A stretch of DNA of 64,000 nt from Lederbergia citrea (GTDB lineage: Bacteria > Bacillota > Bacilli > Bacillales > Bacillaceae_C): NCBI RefSeq assembly GCF_018343525.1, contig NZ_JAGYPH010000001.1, positions 1,493,778 to 1,557,777 of the forward strand, read 5' to 3'. Below are positions 17,487 to 26,900 of this stretch, in pieces. Numbering within the stretch: the first letter of the stretch is position 1; each line of letters opens with the position of its first letter. The notes below the pieces were generated by a model, which saw nothing but the letters and a program-made list of their open reading frames with translations, searched no databases and was not told where the DNA came from. The translations under genes were made by a program, and so were the position numbers.

Positions 17487-19256
17487 ATGAAAATTATTGC
17501 AAGTACACTTAATGCAAAATATATCCATACAAATTTAGCCATCCGTTATTTAAAATCATACGCTGCACCAGACTATGATATAGAACTTGCGGAATATACG
17601 ATTAAAGATCCAACAATGAATATTGTTACCGACCTATTTACAAAAAAACCTGATGTGATCGGATTCAGCTGCTATATTTGGAATATAGAAGAGACTATTA
17701 AAGTAGTTGAAAACATTCGAAAAATACTTCCGGAAGTGAAAATCGTATTAGGTGGCCCTGAAGTGTCCTATGATGTCATTTACTGGCTTAAAAGACTTCC
17801 CCAGGTCGATTGCATAGTTATGGGTGAAGGTGAAGAAACATTTAAGCAGTTGTTAGAATCATTCAGTGGAGACAGAAAAATTGAAGATGTCCATGGAATT
17901 GGCTTTATGAGAGACGGGAAGCCTGTTATAAATACCGTTCGCAATAAGATTGACTTGCGTGAACTTCCTTCACCTTTCAGATTTCCCGAAGATATTCCTC
18001 ACTTATCCAAGCGTGTTGTTTATATCGAAACAAGCAGGGGTTGTCCTTTCAGTTGTCAGTTTTGCCTATCCTCCATTGAGGTGGGGGTTAGATACTTTAA
18101 CCGGGATAAGATTAAAGAAGATATTACTTATTTAATGGATCACGGTGCAAAAACAATCAAGTTCGTCGACAGAACCTTTAATATTAGTCGAAGCTATGCA
18201 ATGGAAATGTTCCAGTTTTTAATTGACGAGCACCGGCCAGGTACAGTCTTCCAATTTGAAATCACTGGCGATATTATGAGACCTGAGGTTATCGAATTCT
18301 TAAATAAAGAGGCACCACCGGGATTATTCCGTTTTGAAATAGGCGTTCAATCCACGAATGATCTAACCAATGAACTTGTCAAAAGAAGGCAAAGTTTTGA
18401 AAAGCTGTCTCGTACAGTGACGATGGTTAAGGAAGGCGGGAAAATTGCCCAACATCTTGATTTAATCGCCGGCCTTCCTGAGGAAAACTACGATTCTTTC
18501 CGGCAAACATTTAACGATGTATTCGCGCTTGGACCAGAAGAGCTGCAGCTCGGTTTTTTAAAAATGCTTCGTGGTACAGGATTAAGAATTCAAGCCAAGC
18601 AGTATGGCTATATCTATATGGATCATTCACCATATGAAATACTTGAAAACAACGTCCTTGATTTTGATGATATTGTAAGGATTAAACAAGTTGAAGATGT
18701 GTTGGAAAAGTATTGGAACGACCACCGAATGGACCATACAGTAGAATATTTAACTTCCAAAAGCTTTGAAACGCCATTTGACTTTTTCCAAGAGTTTGGG
18801 ACGTACTGGGATCAACAAGGTTGGTCCCGAATCGGTCACCAGCTTGAAGATTTATATAGAAGACTGAAGCAATTCCTTCATGAGAAACAAATTCCAAACT
18901 CCGAAATTGCTGAAGGATTGATGAAATACGATTATTTAGTAAATCAGCGTTATAAGCCTCGTAAAGCATGGTGGAAAAGCCCGCTTGATAAAAAAGAACG
19001 GTCTGATCTTTATGCTACCATACTTAATGACCATTCGATTATTGGAAAAGAATTCGCTAGTTTGAATTTGAATGAGCGAGAGCTTTATAAGCACACTTTA
19101 ATTGAATTATTTCCATTCAACCTTGCTGCTTATATAGAAACTGGTAAAATCATCGAGACGCCTTCATATGGGCTTATCTATTTTGAACCAACAAATGGAA
19201 ATTCAACTATATATTCACTAGATAATAAAACAAGACAAACAAAAACCGGCGTATAA
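17487..19256 (+). CDS. Cobalamin-binding-domain radical SAM protein with DUF4080
   Basis: This 589-residue protein has three parts. Residues 1-140 form a B12-binding-like domain (LNAKYIHTNLAIRYLK; IGFSCYIWNIEETIKVV; KIVLGGPEVS). The radical SAM core carries the 4Fe-4S motif in RGCPFSCQFC near residues 183-192. The C-terminal DUF4080 region covers about 380-580. It is widespread in Bacillaceae as a single gene of unknown reaction, possibly methylation or another radical modification. ATG 17487 follows AAAGGAGC. The stop codon TAA lies in the loop of the terminator hairpin, which an insertion has duplicated. Confidence 0.9.
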   Translation: MKIIASTLNAKYIHTNLAIRYLKSYAAPDYDIELAEYTIKDPTMNIVTDLFTKKPDVIGFSCYIWNIEETIKVVENIRKILPEVKIVLGGPEVSYDVIYWLKRLPQVDCIVMGEGEETFKQLLESFSGDRKIEDVHGIGFMRDGKPVINTVRNKIDLRELPSPFRFPEDIPHLSKRVVYIETSRGCPFSCQFCLSSIEVGVRYFNRDKIKEDITYLMDHGAKTIKFVDRTFNISRSYAMEMFQFLIDEHRPGTVFQFEITGDIMRPEVIEFLNKEAPPGLFRFEIGVQSTNDLTNELVKRRQSFEKLSRTVTMVKEGGKIAQHLDLIAGLPEENYDSFRQTFNDVFALGPEELQLGFLKMLRGTGLRIQAKQYGYIYMDHSPYEILENNVLDFDDIVRIKQVEDVLEKYWNDHRMDHTVEYLTSKSFETPFDFFQEFGTYWDQQGWSRIGHQLEDLYRRLKQFLHEKQIPNSEIAEGLMKYDYLVNQRYKPRKAWWKSPLDKKERSDLYATILNDHSIIGKEFASLNLNERELYKHTLIELFPFNLAAYIETGKIIETPSYGLIYFEPTNGNSTIYSLDNKTRQTKTGV

Positions 19257-19265
19257 CGCCGGTTT
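19243..19265 (+). repeat. Left copy of duplicated terminator hairpin (target-site duplication)
   Basis: The stem AAACCGGCG / CGCCGGTTT encloses the radical SAM stop codon. The T-tract is displaced: the hairpin is followed directly by the element end CAGATTGAAGAC. An identical 23-base copy lies at 20034-20056. Confidence 0.9.
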
Positions 19266-19360
19266 CAGATTGAAGACAAAAGGGGGGCTGTTCAAAAAGT
19301 CATGTAACTGACCTTTGGTAGCCCCTCTTATTTTAAATTTTTCGGCAGTTAAATGGGTCC

Positions 19361-19489
19361 GTTGATTTCCGCTCCAGGCGCTTCGCTTTCCGCGGGCGTG
19401 CCGGGGAGCCTCCTCGTCGCTTCGCTCCTGCGGGGTCTCCCCTGCCCCGTACTCCCGCAGGAGTCTTCGCGCCTTCCACTCCAATCAAC
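19361..19489. repeat. GC-rich repeat, type A
   Basis: This roughly 129-bp GC-rich unit is bounded by GTTGATT...AATCAAC and contains CTTTCCGCGGGCGTGCCGG and CTCCTGCGGGGTCTCC. It shares the CTTTCCGCGGG and CTCCTGC blocks with type B but is otherwise distinct. Confidence 0.8.
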
Positions 19490-19844
19490 AGAGTGCAAAA
19501 TATGAAAGTTTGGCTTTGAAATAGCCATTTTTTTAGAGAAGAACACAAAAAAATCGTCCTTTTTAGTAAAATAAAGTTACTACACACCATTTAAGAAAGG
19601 GACGATTTTTATGAGCAATTAAATGATCACTAATGAAAATTATACCTCCCAATTGGTACTTCTTCCACAGACTGAGGAAAAAAGAACACAAAAAGACTAT
19701 TAGCCCCTACTCAAACCTTATAATAAATGTTAAATTCAAGTGATTTTTGATATTAAAGCACTCATACCAGAGTATCATTACACACACTTGGTAAATGAAA
19801 TGGTTGAAGCTGTGATGTCGAAAAGTAAAATATAGTCCTTTATT

Positions 19845-19969
19845 GGTTTGGAGAAGCGTCCGCTCGACTCCTGCGGGATAAGCGAGACAGCCGAGACCCT
19901 GCAGGAGCGCAGCAACGAAGCGGCTCGGCGCTCGCCCCGCGGAAAGCGAGCGGTAAGCTTCGGAAAACC
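19845..19969. repeat. GC-rich repeat, type B copy 2
   Basis: This roughly 125-bp unit is near-identical to the reverse complement of 10807-10930. Both copies lie at the same distance from the TIR-hairpin end of their element, so the repeat belongs to that element end. Confidence 0.85.
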
Positions 19970-20033
19970 TGCTCTATCCAATAAAAAAAAAGACTGTAAA
20001 CAATTCGTTTTTTTCGAGTTTGTCTACAGTCTG

Positions 20034-20058
20034 AAACCGGCGTATAACGCCGGTTTTT
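20034..20058. terminator. Right copy of duplicated terminator, shared with ddh
   Basis: This is the same AAACCGGCG / CGCCGGTTT hairpin as at 19243-19265, here with TTTTT after it. On the minus strand it lies seven bases past the ddh stop and can serve as its terminator. Confidence 0.9.
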
Positions 20059-20063
20059 GATGT

Positions 20064-21050
20064 CTACAATAATTCTTTCCTTAGTTGAGCAGGAGATTTA
20101 GGTGATAGATGTCCAATTGGCACGTCAAATACCGTTTTTGCACCCGCCTGTCCTTCTTGATTCATTTTGTATGCCGCTCTTGCATAAGCAGTTAAGACGC
20201 TAGCAGTATATTCGGGATTGCTGTCGAGTTTTAACGAATATTCAACGATTTGATTATTCCCGCTACCTGTTTCCCCACTTCTGATCACAAAACCACCATG
20301 CATCATTTTTGAGTGGTTAGCATGAAGTTCTTCTTCTGTGATAAAATTCACCTTTGTTTGGTAATCTGAAAAGTAGTGCGGCATCGTTTTGATTGTTTCT
20401 TCTATTTTAGATTTGTCTGCCCCTTCTTCGGCAACGACGAAACATTCTCGTAGATGCTTTTCCTTTGTTGACAGCTCTGGGTTTTCTCCGTTTCTTACTC
20501 GGTTTACAGCTTCCTCAATTGGGATCGTATATTGGACCGCTGCCTTCACACCATCAACACGACGGACGGCATCTGAATGCCCCTGACTCAAACCTTTTCC
20601 CCAAAATGTATATGTTTCGCCTACTGGCAGAATCGCTTCTCCAAGCAACCTGTTCATGGAGAACATCCCTGGATCCCAACCAACAGAAATAATGCTTGTT
20701 TTCCCTGAGGATTTTGCCGCTTGATTCATCGTTGCAAAGTATGCCGGTATTTTTGCGTGTGTATCATAGCTATCAATTGTATTAAAGTGTGTGGCGAACG
20801 CCGGCCCTTGTTCAGGAAGGTCCGTGGCCGAACCGCCACATAAAATCATCACGTCAATATCGTTTTTGTAATTTTCCGCTTCAGATATCGGTAGAACTTT
20901 AATATTCGGATCTTTTACACCAACACTGGCTGGGTCGCGGCGTGAAAAAACAGCAACCAATTCCAAGTCTTGATTTTGTTTAATTGCTGCTTCTACTCCT
21001 TTTCCCAAATTTCCATAACCTGTTATTCCAATTCTAATTTTCTTTTCCAT
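20064..21050 (-). CDS. ddh: meso-Diaminopimelate D-dehydrogenase
   Basis: This 328-residue enzyme reversibly converts tetrahydrodipicolinate, ammonia and NADPH to meso-diaminopimelate, giving lysine and cell-wall precursor in one step. The Rossmann motif GITGYGNLGKGVEAAI is at residues 9-24, and NADPH-binding FSRRDPAS at about 36-43. The substrate region includes ISVGWDPGMFSMNRLLGEAI near 120-140. The length is typical. ATG 21050 follows AGGAGGAG. B. subtilis uses the acetylase route instead, so this gene is an informative difference. It is monocistronic, with the duplicated hairpin as terminator. Confidence 0.95.
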   Translation of the reverse strand: MEKKIRIGITGYGNLGKGVEAAIKQNQDLELVAVFSRRDPASVGVKDPNIKVLPISEAENYKNDIDVMILCGGSATDLPEQGPAFATHFNTIDSYDTHAKIPAYFATMNQAAKSSGKTSIISVGWDPGMFSMNRLLGEAILPVGETYTFWGKGLSQGHSDAVRRVDGVKAAVQYTIPIEEAVNRVRNGENPELSTKEKHLRECFVVAEEGADKSKIEETIKTMPHYFSDYQTKVNFITEEELHANHSKMMHGGFVIRSGETGSGNNQIVEYSLKLDSNPEYTASVLTAYARAAYKMNQEGQAGAKTVFDVPIGHLSPKSPAQLRKELL

Positions 21051-21092
21051 TTTTTCTCCTCCTGAAGCAAAATAAATTTATGTAAATGTTCA

Positions 21093-22448
21093 TTAACCTA
21101 TAATCACTCTTTCCTTAGGATAATGATAGTCGGGAGCTTTTTCATTGCTTGCCATTGTAAACAAAAACGATAAAATTCCAATTCTACCGATAAACATTAA
21201 TAATATAAGGAGTGATTTACCAAAATCCGTTAAATATGGTGTGATTCCCATTGATGCACCGCAAGTTCCGAACGCAGATGCGACTTCGAAAATAATGGCA
21301 ATCAAGCTGGCGTCTTCTGTAATTGATAACAATAATATTGAAGTACCCGAGAGAATTACTGCAAGCATTAAGACTACTAATGCCTTGATTACGTCTTCCT
21401 GATGGATCTCACGCTTAAAAATTTTAATTGTTGTATTTCCCCTAGCAAAATGAAAGAGGAAAAGGATATTCAATGCAAATGTTGTTGTCCGAATCCCCCC
21501 ACCTACTGAGCTTGGTGAAGCACCAATAAACATAAGTGTAGACATAAAAAGAATGGTTGAAATGGATAATTGATTTATATCCAGCGTTAAAAGGCCTGCG
21601 CTCCTCATTGTTGTTGACTGAAACAAAGCATAAAAAAAGGATTGATGCCAAGACTTATCGGCAAAATAACCATTATATTCAAAAATAAAAATGATCAATG
21701 TTCCAACGACTAAAAGTAAAAAATAGGTGGCAGTCGTTATTTTTGTAAATAAACTAAAGCGGAATCTAACTTTTTCATCTTTATGAAGAAGGAATCTCTT
21801 TACCTCAATCCATACTGGGAAACCAATGGCTCCTAGTATAATGAGAAGCATTGTAACAAACTGGACAAAATAATCTTTCGCAAACGGTATGAGCGACTCA
21901 CCTGTAATATCAAAACCTGCATTTGTCGTGGCACTGACGGAAGCGAATAGCCCTTGAAGAAATGCCTCCTGCCATGTATGAAAGTAATTTAAATAGTACA
22001 TTCCAAGTACAAGCGCACCAATTGCTTCGATAAGCAAGATCAAAAATACAATTTGTTTAAGTAGACCAACCAGTCCTGCTAAATTAATCTGATTTTGATC
22101 GGTTCGAATCAACTGTCGATGTTTCAATCCAATCTTCTTTCCAAGAAACAGCCAAAAAAATGTGCTAATTGTCATAATTCCAATTCCGCCAATTTGCAGA
22201 ACCAACATGAGCAGGAAAATGCCATACACATTAAATGTATCAGCAATGCTGATTGTACTTAGCCCGGTAACACTTACAGCACTGGCAGCCGTGAAAATTG
22301 CATCCATGAAGGACCAGTCAGCATCTACCTTCCGGGCGAAAGGAAGGCTAAGAAGTCCAGCAGAGAGAGCTACTGTAAAAAAATAATAAGAAACAAGGAT
22401 TCGAAAAGGTGTAAGCTTGGTCAATTTATATCTTTGTAGGCGTCGCAT
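21093..22448 (-). CDS. ktrD: KtrB/KtrD-type potassium uptake channel subunit
   Basis: This 451-residue member of the Trk/Ktr/HKT superfamily has four pore-loop repeats. Each carries a selectivity-filter Gly segment: SVTGLS near 60, SATTNAGFDITG near 175, TMRSAGLLTLD near 280 and FGTCGASMG near 405. It forms the K+ conducting dimer that needs a KtrA/KtrC RCK subunit; none is encoded nearby, as is also true for B. subtilis ktrD. Naming ktrD rather than ktrB rests on adjacency to an sspD-like gene. ATG 22448 follows AGGGGATA. Confidence 0.8.
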   Translation of the reverse strand: MRRLQRYKLTKLTPFRILVSYYFFTVALSAGLLSLPFARKVDADWSFMDAIFTAASAVSVTGLSTISIADTFNVYGIFLLMLVLQIGGIGIMTISTFFWLFLGKKIGLKHRQLIRTDQNQINLAGLVGLLKQIVFLILLIEAIGALVLGMYYLNYFHTWQEAFLQGLFASVSATTNAGFDITGESLIPFAKDYFVQFVTMLLIILGAIGFPVWIEVKRFLLHKDEKVRFRFSLFTKITTATYFLLLVVGTLIIFIFEYNGYFADKSWHQSFFYALFQSTTMRSAGLLTLDINQLSISTILFMSTLMFIGASPSSVGGGIRTTTFALNILFLFHFARGNTTIKIFKREIHQEDVIKALVVLMLAVILSGTSILLLSITEDASLIAIIFEVASAFGTCGASMGITPYLTDFGKSLLILLMFIGRIGILSFLFTMASNEKAPDYHYPKERVIIG

Positions 22449-22616
22449 GATGGCTGTTATCCCCTATCATAAACATCATTCTTCTATCTTAATGAAAAAA
22501 AGATATAAAGAAAAGAAAAATGCAAAATTAATCATTGAATTAGTAATAATTCTACGGTTGCATTTTCATTCCAATCCAGAATCCATTTCCCAGTTATGCT
22601 TTTATACTAATACATC

Positions 22617-22623
22617 CATACTA
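22617..22623 (+). promoter_or_regulatory. Possible sigma-G -10 element of the SASP gene
   Basis: CATACTA matches the sigma-G -10 consensus and lies 39 bases before the SASP start. A GTTATG about 16 bases upstream may be the -35. Forespore expression is expected for this family. Confidence 0.45.
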
Positions 22624-22661
22624 CGAATACGTAACAAAATACAAGTAAAGGGGTGTCTTAT

Positions 22662-22859
22662 ATGGCAAGACAAAGTAATAAGCTGCTTGTACCTGGGATT
22701 GAACAATATATGGATCAAGTGAAGTATGAAATTGCCCAAGAATTTGGCGTAACGCTTAGCGGAGATACAGTCGCAAGAGGAAACGGTTCAGTTGGCGGAG
22801 AAATTACGAAAAGATTAGTTCAACAGGCACAATCTCAGCTTAGAGGAAATCAAGAATAA
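22662..22859 (+). CDS. sspD: Alpha/beta-type small acid-soluble spore protein
   Basis: This 65-residue DNA-binding spore protein coats and protects DNA in the forespore. The family motifs are clear: [10 protein letters not shown] (germination protease recognition region around residues 22-31), [20 protein letters not shown] and [17 protein letters not shown] at the start makes SspD the closest named relative. ATG 22662 has AAGGGGTG upstream; a GTG nine bases earlier overlaps that site and is rejected. It is divergent from ktrD and ends in a strong terminator. Confidence 0.95.
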   Translation: MARQSNKLLVPGIEQYMDQVKYEIAQEFGVTLSGDTVARGNGSVGGEITKRLVQQAQSQLRGNQE

Positions 22860-22892
22860 AATAAGCTGTCCCACTCTGGGACAGCTTATTTT
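22860..22892. terminator. Bidirectional terminator between the SASP and TerC genes
   Basis: AATAAGCTGTCCC-ACTCT-GGGACAGCTTATT forms a 13-bp stem followed by TTTC. The opposite strand is also T-rich. Confidence 0.9.
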
Positions 22893-23666
22893 CTAATTAC
22901 TTTCCTGAAAAACAGCTTTTTCTTTTTTCTTCGAGATTAGGTAGCCTCCAACCGCGATCCCGATCAAGACAATCCAAAAAGTCATTTTCCATCCCGCTGA
23001 TTCCGGGAAATGCTCATTTAATACTTGTACATTTGGATGCGCCAATGTAAAGATAGTCAGCTTTACTCCAACCCACCCAACAATTAAGAAAGCTGCTGTT
23101 TCCAGTGTTGGATATTTTGATAAGAGCTTAACAAATGAAGTGGCCGCAAAACGCATGATAACAACTCCAATTAATCCACCTAGGAGCATGACGATAAATT
23201 GCCCTCCGTCGATGCCACCAACATGAAACCAACCAGTTGGTTTTAATGTAACGGCAAGTGCCACCGCAGCAAGCATCGAATCAATTGCAAATGCAATATC
23301 GGCTATTTCAACTTTAAGAACCGTCATCCAAAAAGAATTACTTTTACCATTTTTTACTTTTTTAACTTTAACAGGATTTGCCTTACGATTTTTCACTAAA
23401 TGATGAGCAGCCAGAAAGATTAAGTATGCTGCGCCAATCGCCTGGATTTGCCAAACATTAACGAGAAATGTAATTAGAAACAAGGCCGCAAAGCGGAAAA
23501 TAAAAGCACCTAATAATCCATAAAATAAAGCCTTCTTTTGAAGTTTTTCCGGTAAATGCTTAACCATAACTGCCATGACCACTGCATTATCTGCTGCCAA
23601 AATACCTTCTAAACCAATCAATACAAGTAATACCCACGCATACTCTAAAAACATTGACATTTCCAT
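22893..23666 (-). CDS. ykoY: TerC-family membrane protein (YkoY-like), manganese-related
   Basis: This 257-residue protein has about eight membrane segments. The TerC signature GLEGILAADNAVVMAVMVKHL is near residues 18-38 and its repeat EIADIAFAIDSMLAAVA is near 137; acidic residues inside the membrane suggest metal binding. TerC proteins of this group are linked to Mn2+ efflux or metallation of exoenzymes. ATG 23666 follows GGGGGAATT. A yybP-ykoY manganese riboswitch with terminator directly upstream shows the regulation: high Mn2+ should allow transcription. Confidence 0.92.
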   Translation of the reverse strand: MEMSMFLEYAWVLLVLIGLEGILAADNAVVMAVMVKHLPEKLQKKALFYGLLGAFIFRFAALFLITFLVNVWQIQAIGAAYLIFLAAHHLVKNRKANPVKVKKVKNGKSNSFWMTVLKVEIADIAFAIDSMLAAVALAVTLKPTGWFHVGGIDGGQFIVMLLGGLIGVVIMRFAATSFVKLLSKYPTLETAAFLIVGWVGVKLTIFTLAHPNVQVLNEHFPESAGWKMTFWIVLIGIAVGGYLISKKKEKAVFQESN

Positions 23667-23733
23667 CAAAAAATTCCCCCGTTCTACTTTTAACATCCCC
23701 ACAGGCAGATATTTTTGATTGAAAATGAAATAC

Positions 23734-23870
23734 AAAAAGACCTCTGCCTAATGGGCAAAGGTCTTGCTTGACATATGTAATGCCAACAAAGCCGGTGAAT
23801 GACTTCACGAAATGACGACTTTGTTTTAGGTGGATCGACTCGATCTCACCTACCGCTACTCCCCTTTGAC
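23734..23870 (-). ncRNA. yybP-ykoY manganese riboswitch
   Basis: The minus strand shows the conserved opening AAAGGGGAGTAGC, a G-rich junction, GTCATTTCGTGAAGTCATTC, then CCGGCTTTGTTGGC, the hallmark conserved blocks of this class. The element ends in an expression-platform terminator (AAGACCTTTGCC...GGCAGAGGTCTTTTT) about 70 bases before the TerC start. Mn2+ binding is known to stabilise the aptamer and prevent terminator formation. Confidence 0.95.
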
Positions 23871-23948
23871 TGAAAGTCAAATATATGATGTTTATTTTAT
23901 TATAATTGATGAATGCTAATGGTGCAATAATATTGTTTCGTTCTATTA

Positions 23949-26900
23949 TTATTTTTTAAACCCTTCATCATAAGATTGAATGCGTTTCTTTTTCTTATTC
24001 ATCTTCCTAGTTTCGGGATCAAATAAACTATACACTACTGGAATGACAAATAATGTTAATAGAGTACTACTCACAAGCCCACCAATCACTGTAATTCCCA
24101 TCGGCTGATTCATTTCAGTACCTTCACCGATTCCCAAGGCAAGTGGAACAAGACCAAGAATCGTTGTTAAAGCCGTCATCATAATCGGTCGAGCACGATC
24201 TTTTACAGATTCGACAAGTGCCTCAAGACTAGAAAGCCCCGCCTGCTTTCGCTGATTGATGTAATCAACAATGACAATCGCATTATTGACAACGATGCCT
24301 GCTAGAATAATCACTCCGATCAAAGCAGGTATACTGAGAGGTATACGAGCAGCAAGAAGAGCGATTGCCACACCAACCACCATTAATGGAACAGTAAACA
24401 TAATAACAAACGGATATTTGAAGGATTCAAACTGTGCAGCCATCACGATATAGATGAGAACAATTGCCAAAATAAAAGCCATAATCATATCATTAATTGA
24501 GTTTTTCATTAGCTCTGTTTCACCGCTAAATGTGATTTCTGTTTCGCTTGGAAGATTTAACTCAGCTATTTCTTTTTCTACCGTTTTTGTCATCGTACCG
24601 AGATTAGTTTCTGTACTATATTTGAGTGTGAATTCAATAGAATCCTGTTGGTTTATCCGCTGAATTTCCACAGGTCCTGTGCCGATTTCAATTTTCGTAA
24701 CGTCCCCTAATTTTGCATACTTTCCATCAGGTTTTTTAATTAATAAAGTTTTTAATTTATTAATATTTCTAGTGACTTCCTCATCATATTCAACAAATAC
24801 ACTATATACATCGGACTCTTCGGAAATGACCTGCGATGCTTGTACCCCTCTTGTCACGTCGTTGACAATCGTTGCAATTTGCGCGGGAGCCAGGCCAGAG
24901 TCAAAGGCGGCATCACGATTGATGGTAATTTGAATTTCTTCTACTGTATCTGCTGTGCTGGTCGATAAGTCTGTTACGTAATTTATGTTATTTAAGACTT
25001 TATAGATTTTATCGGCACTTTTCTCCAACCGCTGTTTATTTGTATCTTTCACATTAAATGTCAGTGTCTGCGGGGTAATACCAGATGCAGCTTGTACGTT
25101 AAAACGCAGTTCAGCCTTCTCGTTTACCTTCTTTATTTCTTTTTCAAGTACTGGTTTGATTGTATCAACAATTTCAAACAGTGATTGGCTTCGATTTTCA
25201 AGCGGTCTTAATTTTACATATACCTCTGCTGTATTCGCCATTCCATTACCTTGAAAAGTAGCCTCCTGGGTGGATCCAATCAAACTGACGTATGCATCAA
25301 CATCTTTTTCAACCTTCAGCTTTTCTTCCATTGCATGAATGACTTTTTCTGTTTCTGTTATGGCAGCTCCATTTTCTAGTTTAACGTTAATGCTGAAAAA
25401 CCCTTCATCTGTTGGGGGTAAAAATTGCATCCCTACAGTAGTCAGGCCTAAAACTCCACCTGCAAATAACAATATGGCAGTCATTAATACGATCATTCTA
25501 TGTCGCAAAGACCAGCGAATTGAACGTTCAAGCATATTCAAAGATTTAGAGCGACGCCTTTTTGCTTCGTAGTCACCCTCAGGTTTCTTAAGCAATCTAC
25601 TGGCCAGCATCGGAATTACTGTTAATGCAACAAATAATGATGCAAATAAACTGAAAGAAATCGTAAATGCAAACTCCTTGAATAATTGACCAAGCAGTCC
25701 ACTAATAAAGACCACTGGGAGAAAAACAGCTACAGTCGTCAATGTTGATGCCGTAATTGCCCCTGCTACCTCTTTAGAGCCTTCACGTGCTGCTGTCTTT
25801 GGATCTTTCCCCATAGAAAGATGTCGATAAATGTTTTCAATAACAACGATAGCATTATCGACAAGCATTCCAATTCCGAGAGCTAATCCTCCTAGTGTCA
25901 TAATATTCAATGCAAAATTAGCAAAATACATTAACACAAAGGTAACGATGACAGAATATGGAATTGCAACACCAATAATAAGCGGGCTTTTAATGTTCCG
26001 TAAAAACAAGAACAAGACTAACATGGCAAGTGCCCCGCCGAAAACTAAGGAAGAAGCTATATTGCCGATTGCTATTCTTATATAATCACCTTGGTCGAAC
26101 AAAATATCGGAATCAATGCCTTTATATTGTTCTTTTTTCAATTGATTCTTCAGTTCTTTTTGAAAATCCCTTGAAACTTCTGATGTGTTGGCGTCTGTTT
26201 CCTGAAGAACACTTAAGAGAACTGATGGTTGTTTATTTGTCCGAGTAATCGTATTTGATTGCTCCTCCTGCTGTACAACTTTAGCAACATCCTTCACCCT
26301 AATTTTTTTACCCGTAATCGGATTGACCGTAACTGCAAGATTGGCGATTTCATCAGCTGAATGAACCATACTAATAATTCGAGTTGTTAGCTCTTTTCCT
26401 TCAGTAAGCACTGTTTCACCAGGCATAGAAATATTATTTGCCTGGATGATACTGACCACATCAGACTGAGAAAGTCCATATTTCTTCAATTGTTCTTGAT
26501 CAATCTTCACTCTTATCTCATCTATTAATGTACCTGTGACATTTACGCTCGCTACTCCTTCAACTCTAGTGAGCTCACTCGTCAACTTATCCGCTAATAT
26601 ACGAAGACTTTTTTCATCTTTGTCCGTTTTAAGTGATAATTGAATGATGGGAAACTGTGCGGGGTCAAATTTCAAAAATCTTGGTTTTCCAGCATCAGAA
26701 GGAATAGGGGTTTGATCGATTCTTTGAAGCACGTCATTTTGAACATCATCTATCGAAGTTGTCCAAGAAAACTCGAGAAGGATTAAATTTGAACCCTCTT
26801 TAGAGATAGATTGGACATTTTTTATTCCAGGAAGTGTCGCAAGGCTTGCCTCAAGCGGCTTCGTCACCTTTTCCACGACCTCAGCGGGACTTGCACCTTC

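Larger units (their letters stand above)
19266..20033. mobile_element. Decayed IS1182-like element 2
   Basis: This 768-bp insertion has the ends CAGATTGAAGACAAA and TTTGTCTACAGTCTG, the same pair as element 1 but inverted. It lies exactly between two copies of one terminator hairpin. The left end has a GGGGCT...AGCCCC hairpin; the right end has the TIR-based hairpin (ACTGTAAACAA...TTGTCTACAGT). Plus-strand frames at 19629-19832 read MITNENYTSQLVLLPQTEEK and then, in another frame, LIPEYHYTHLVNEMVEAV. These resemble an IS1182-family transposase N-terminus followed by its DUF772-like part. The rest of the transposase is missing. Two GC-rich repeat units lie inside. Confidence 0.7.

Noticed and set aside
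19218..20060. Several 65-88 codon frames across the GC-rich repeats
   Set aside because: They are open only because GC-rich DNA has few stops; they lack ribosome binding sites and change with each repeat copy.
23587..23880. 97-codon minus-strand frame over the TerC leader
   Set aside because: It covers the manganese riboswitch and its terminator and is in a different frame from the TerC protein.
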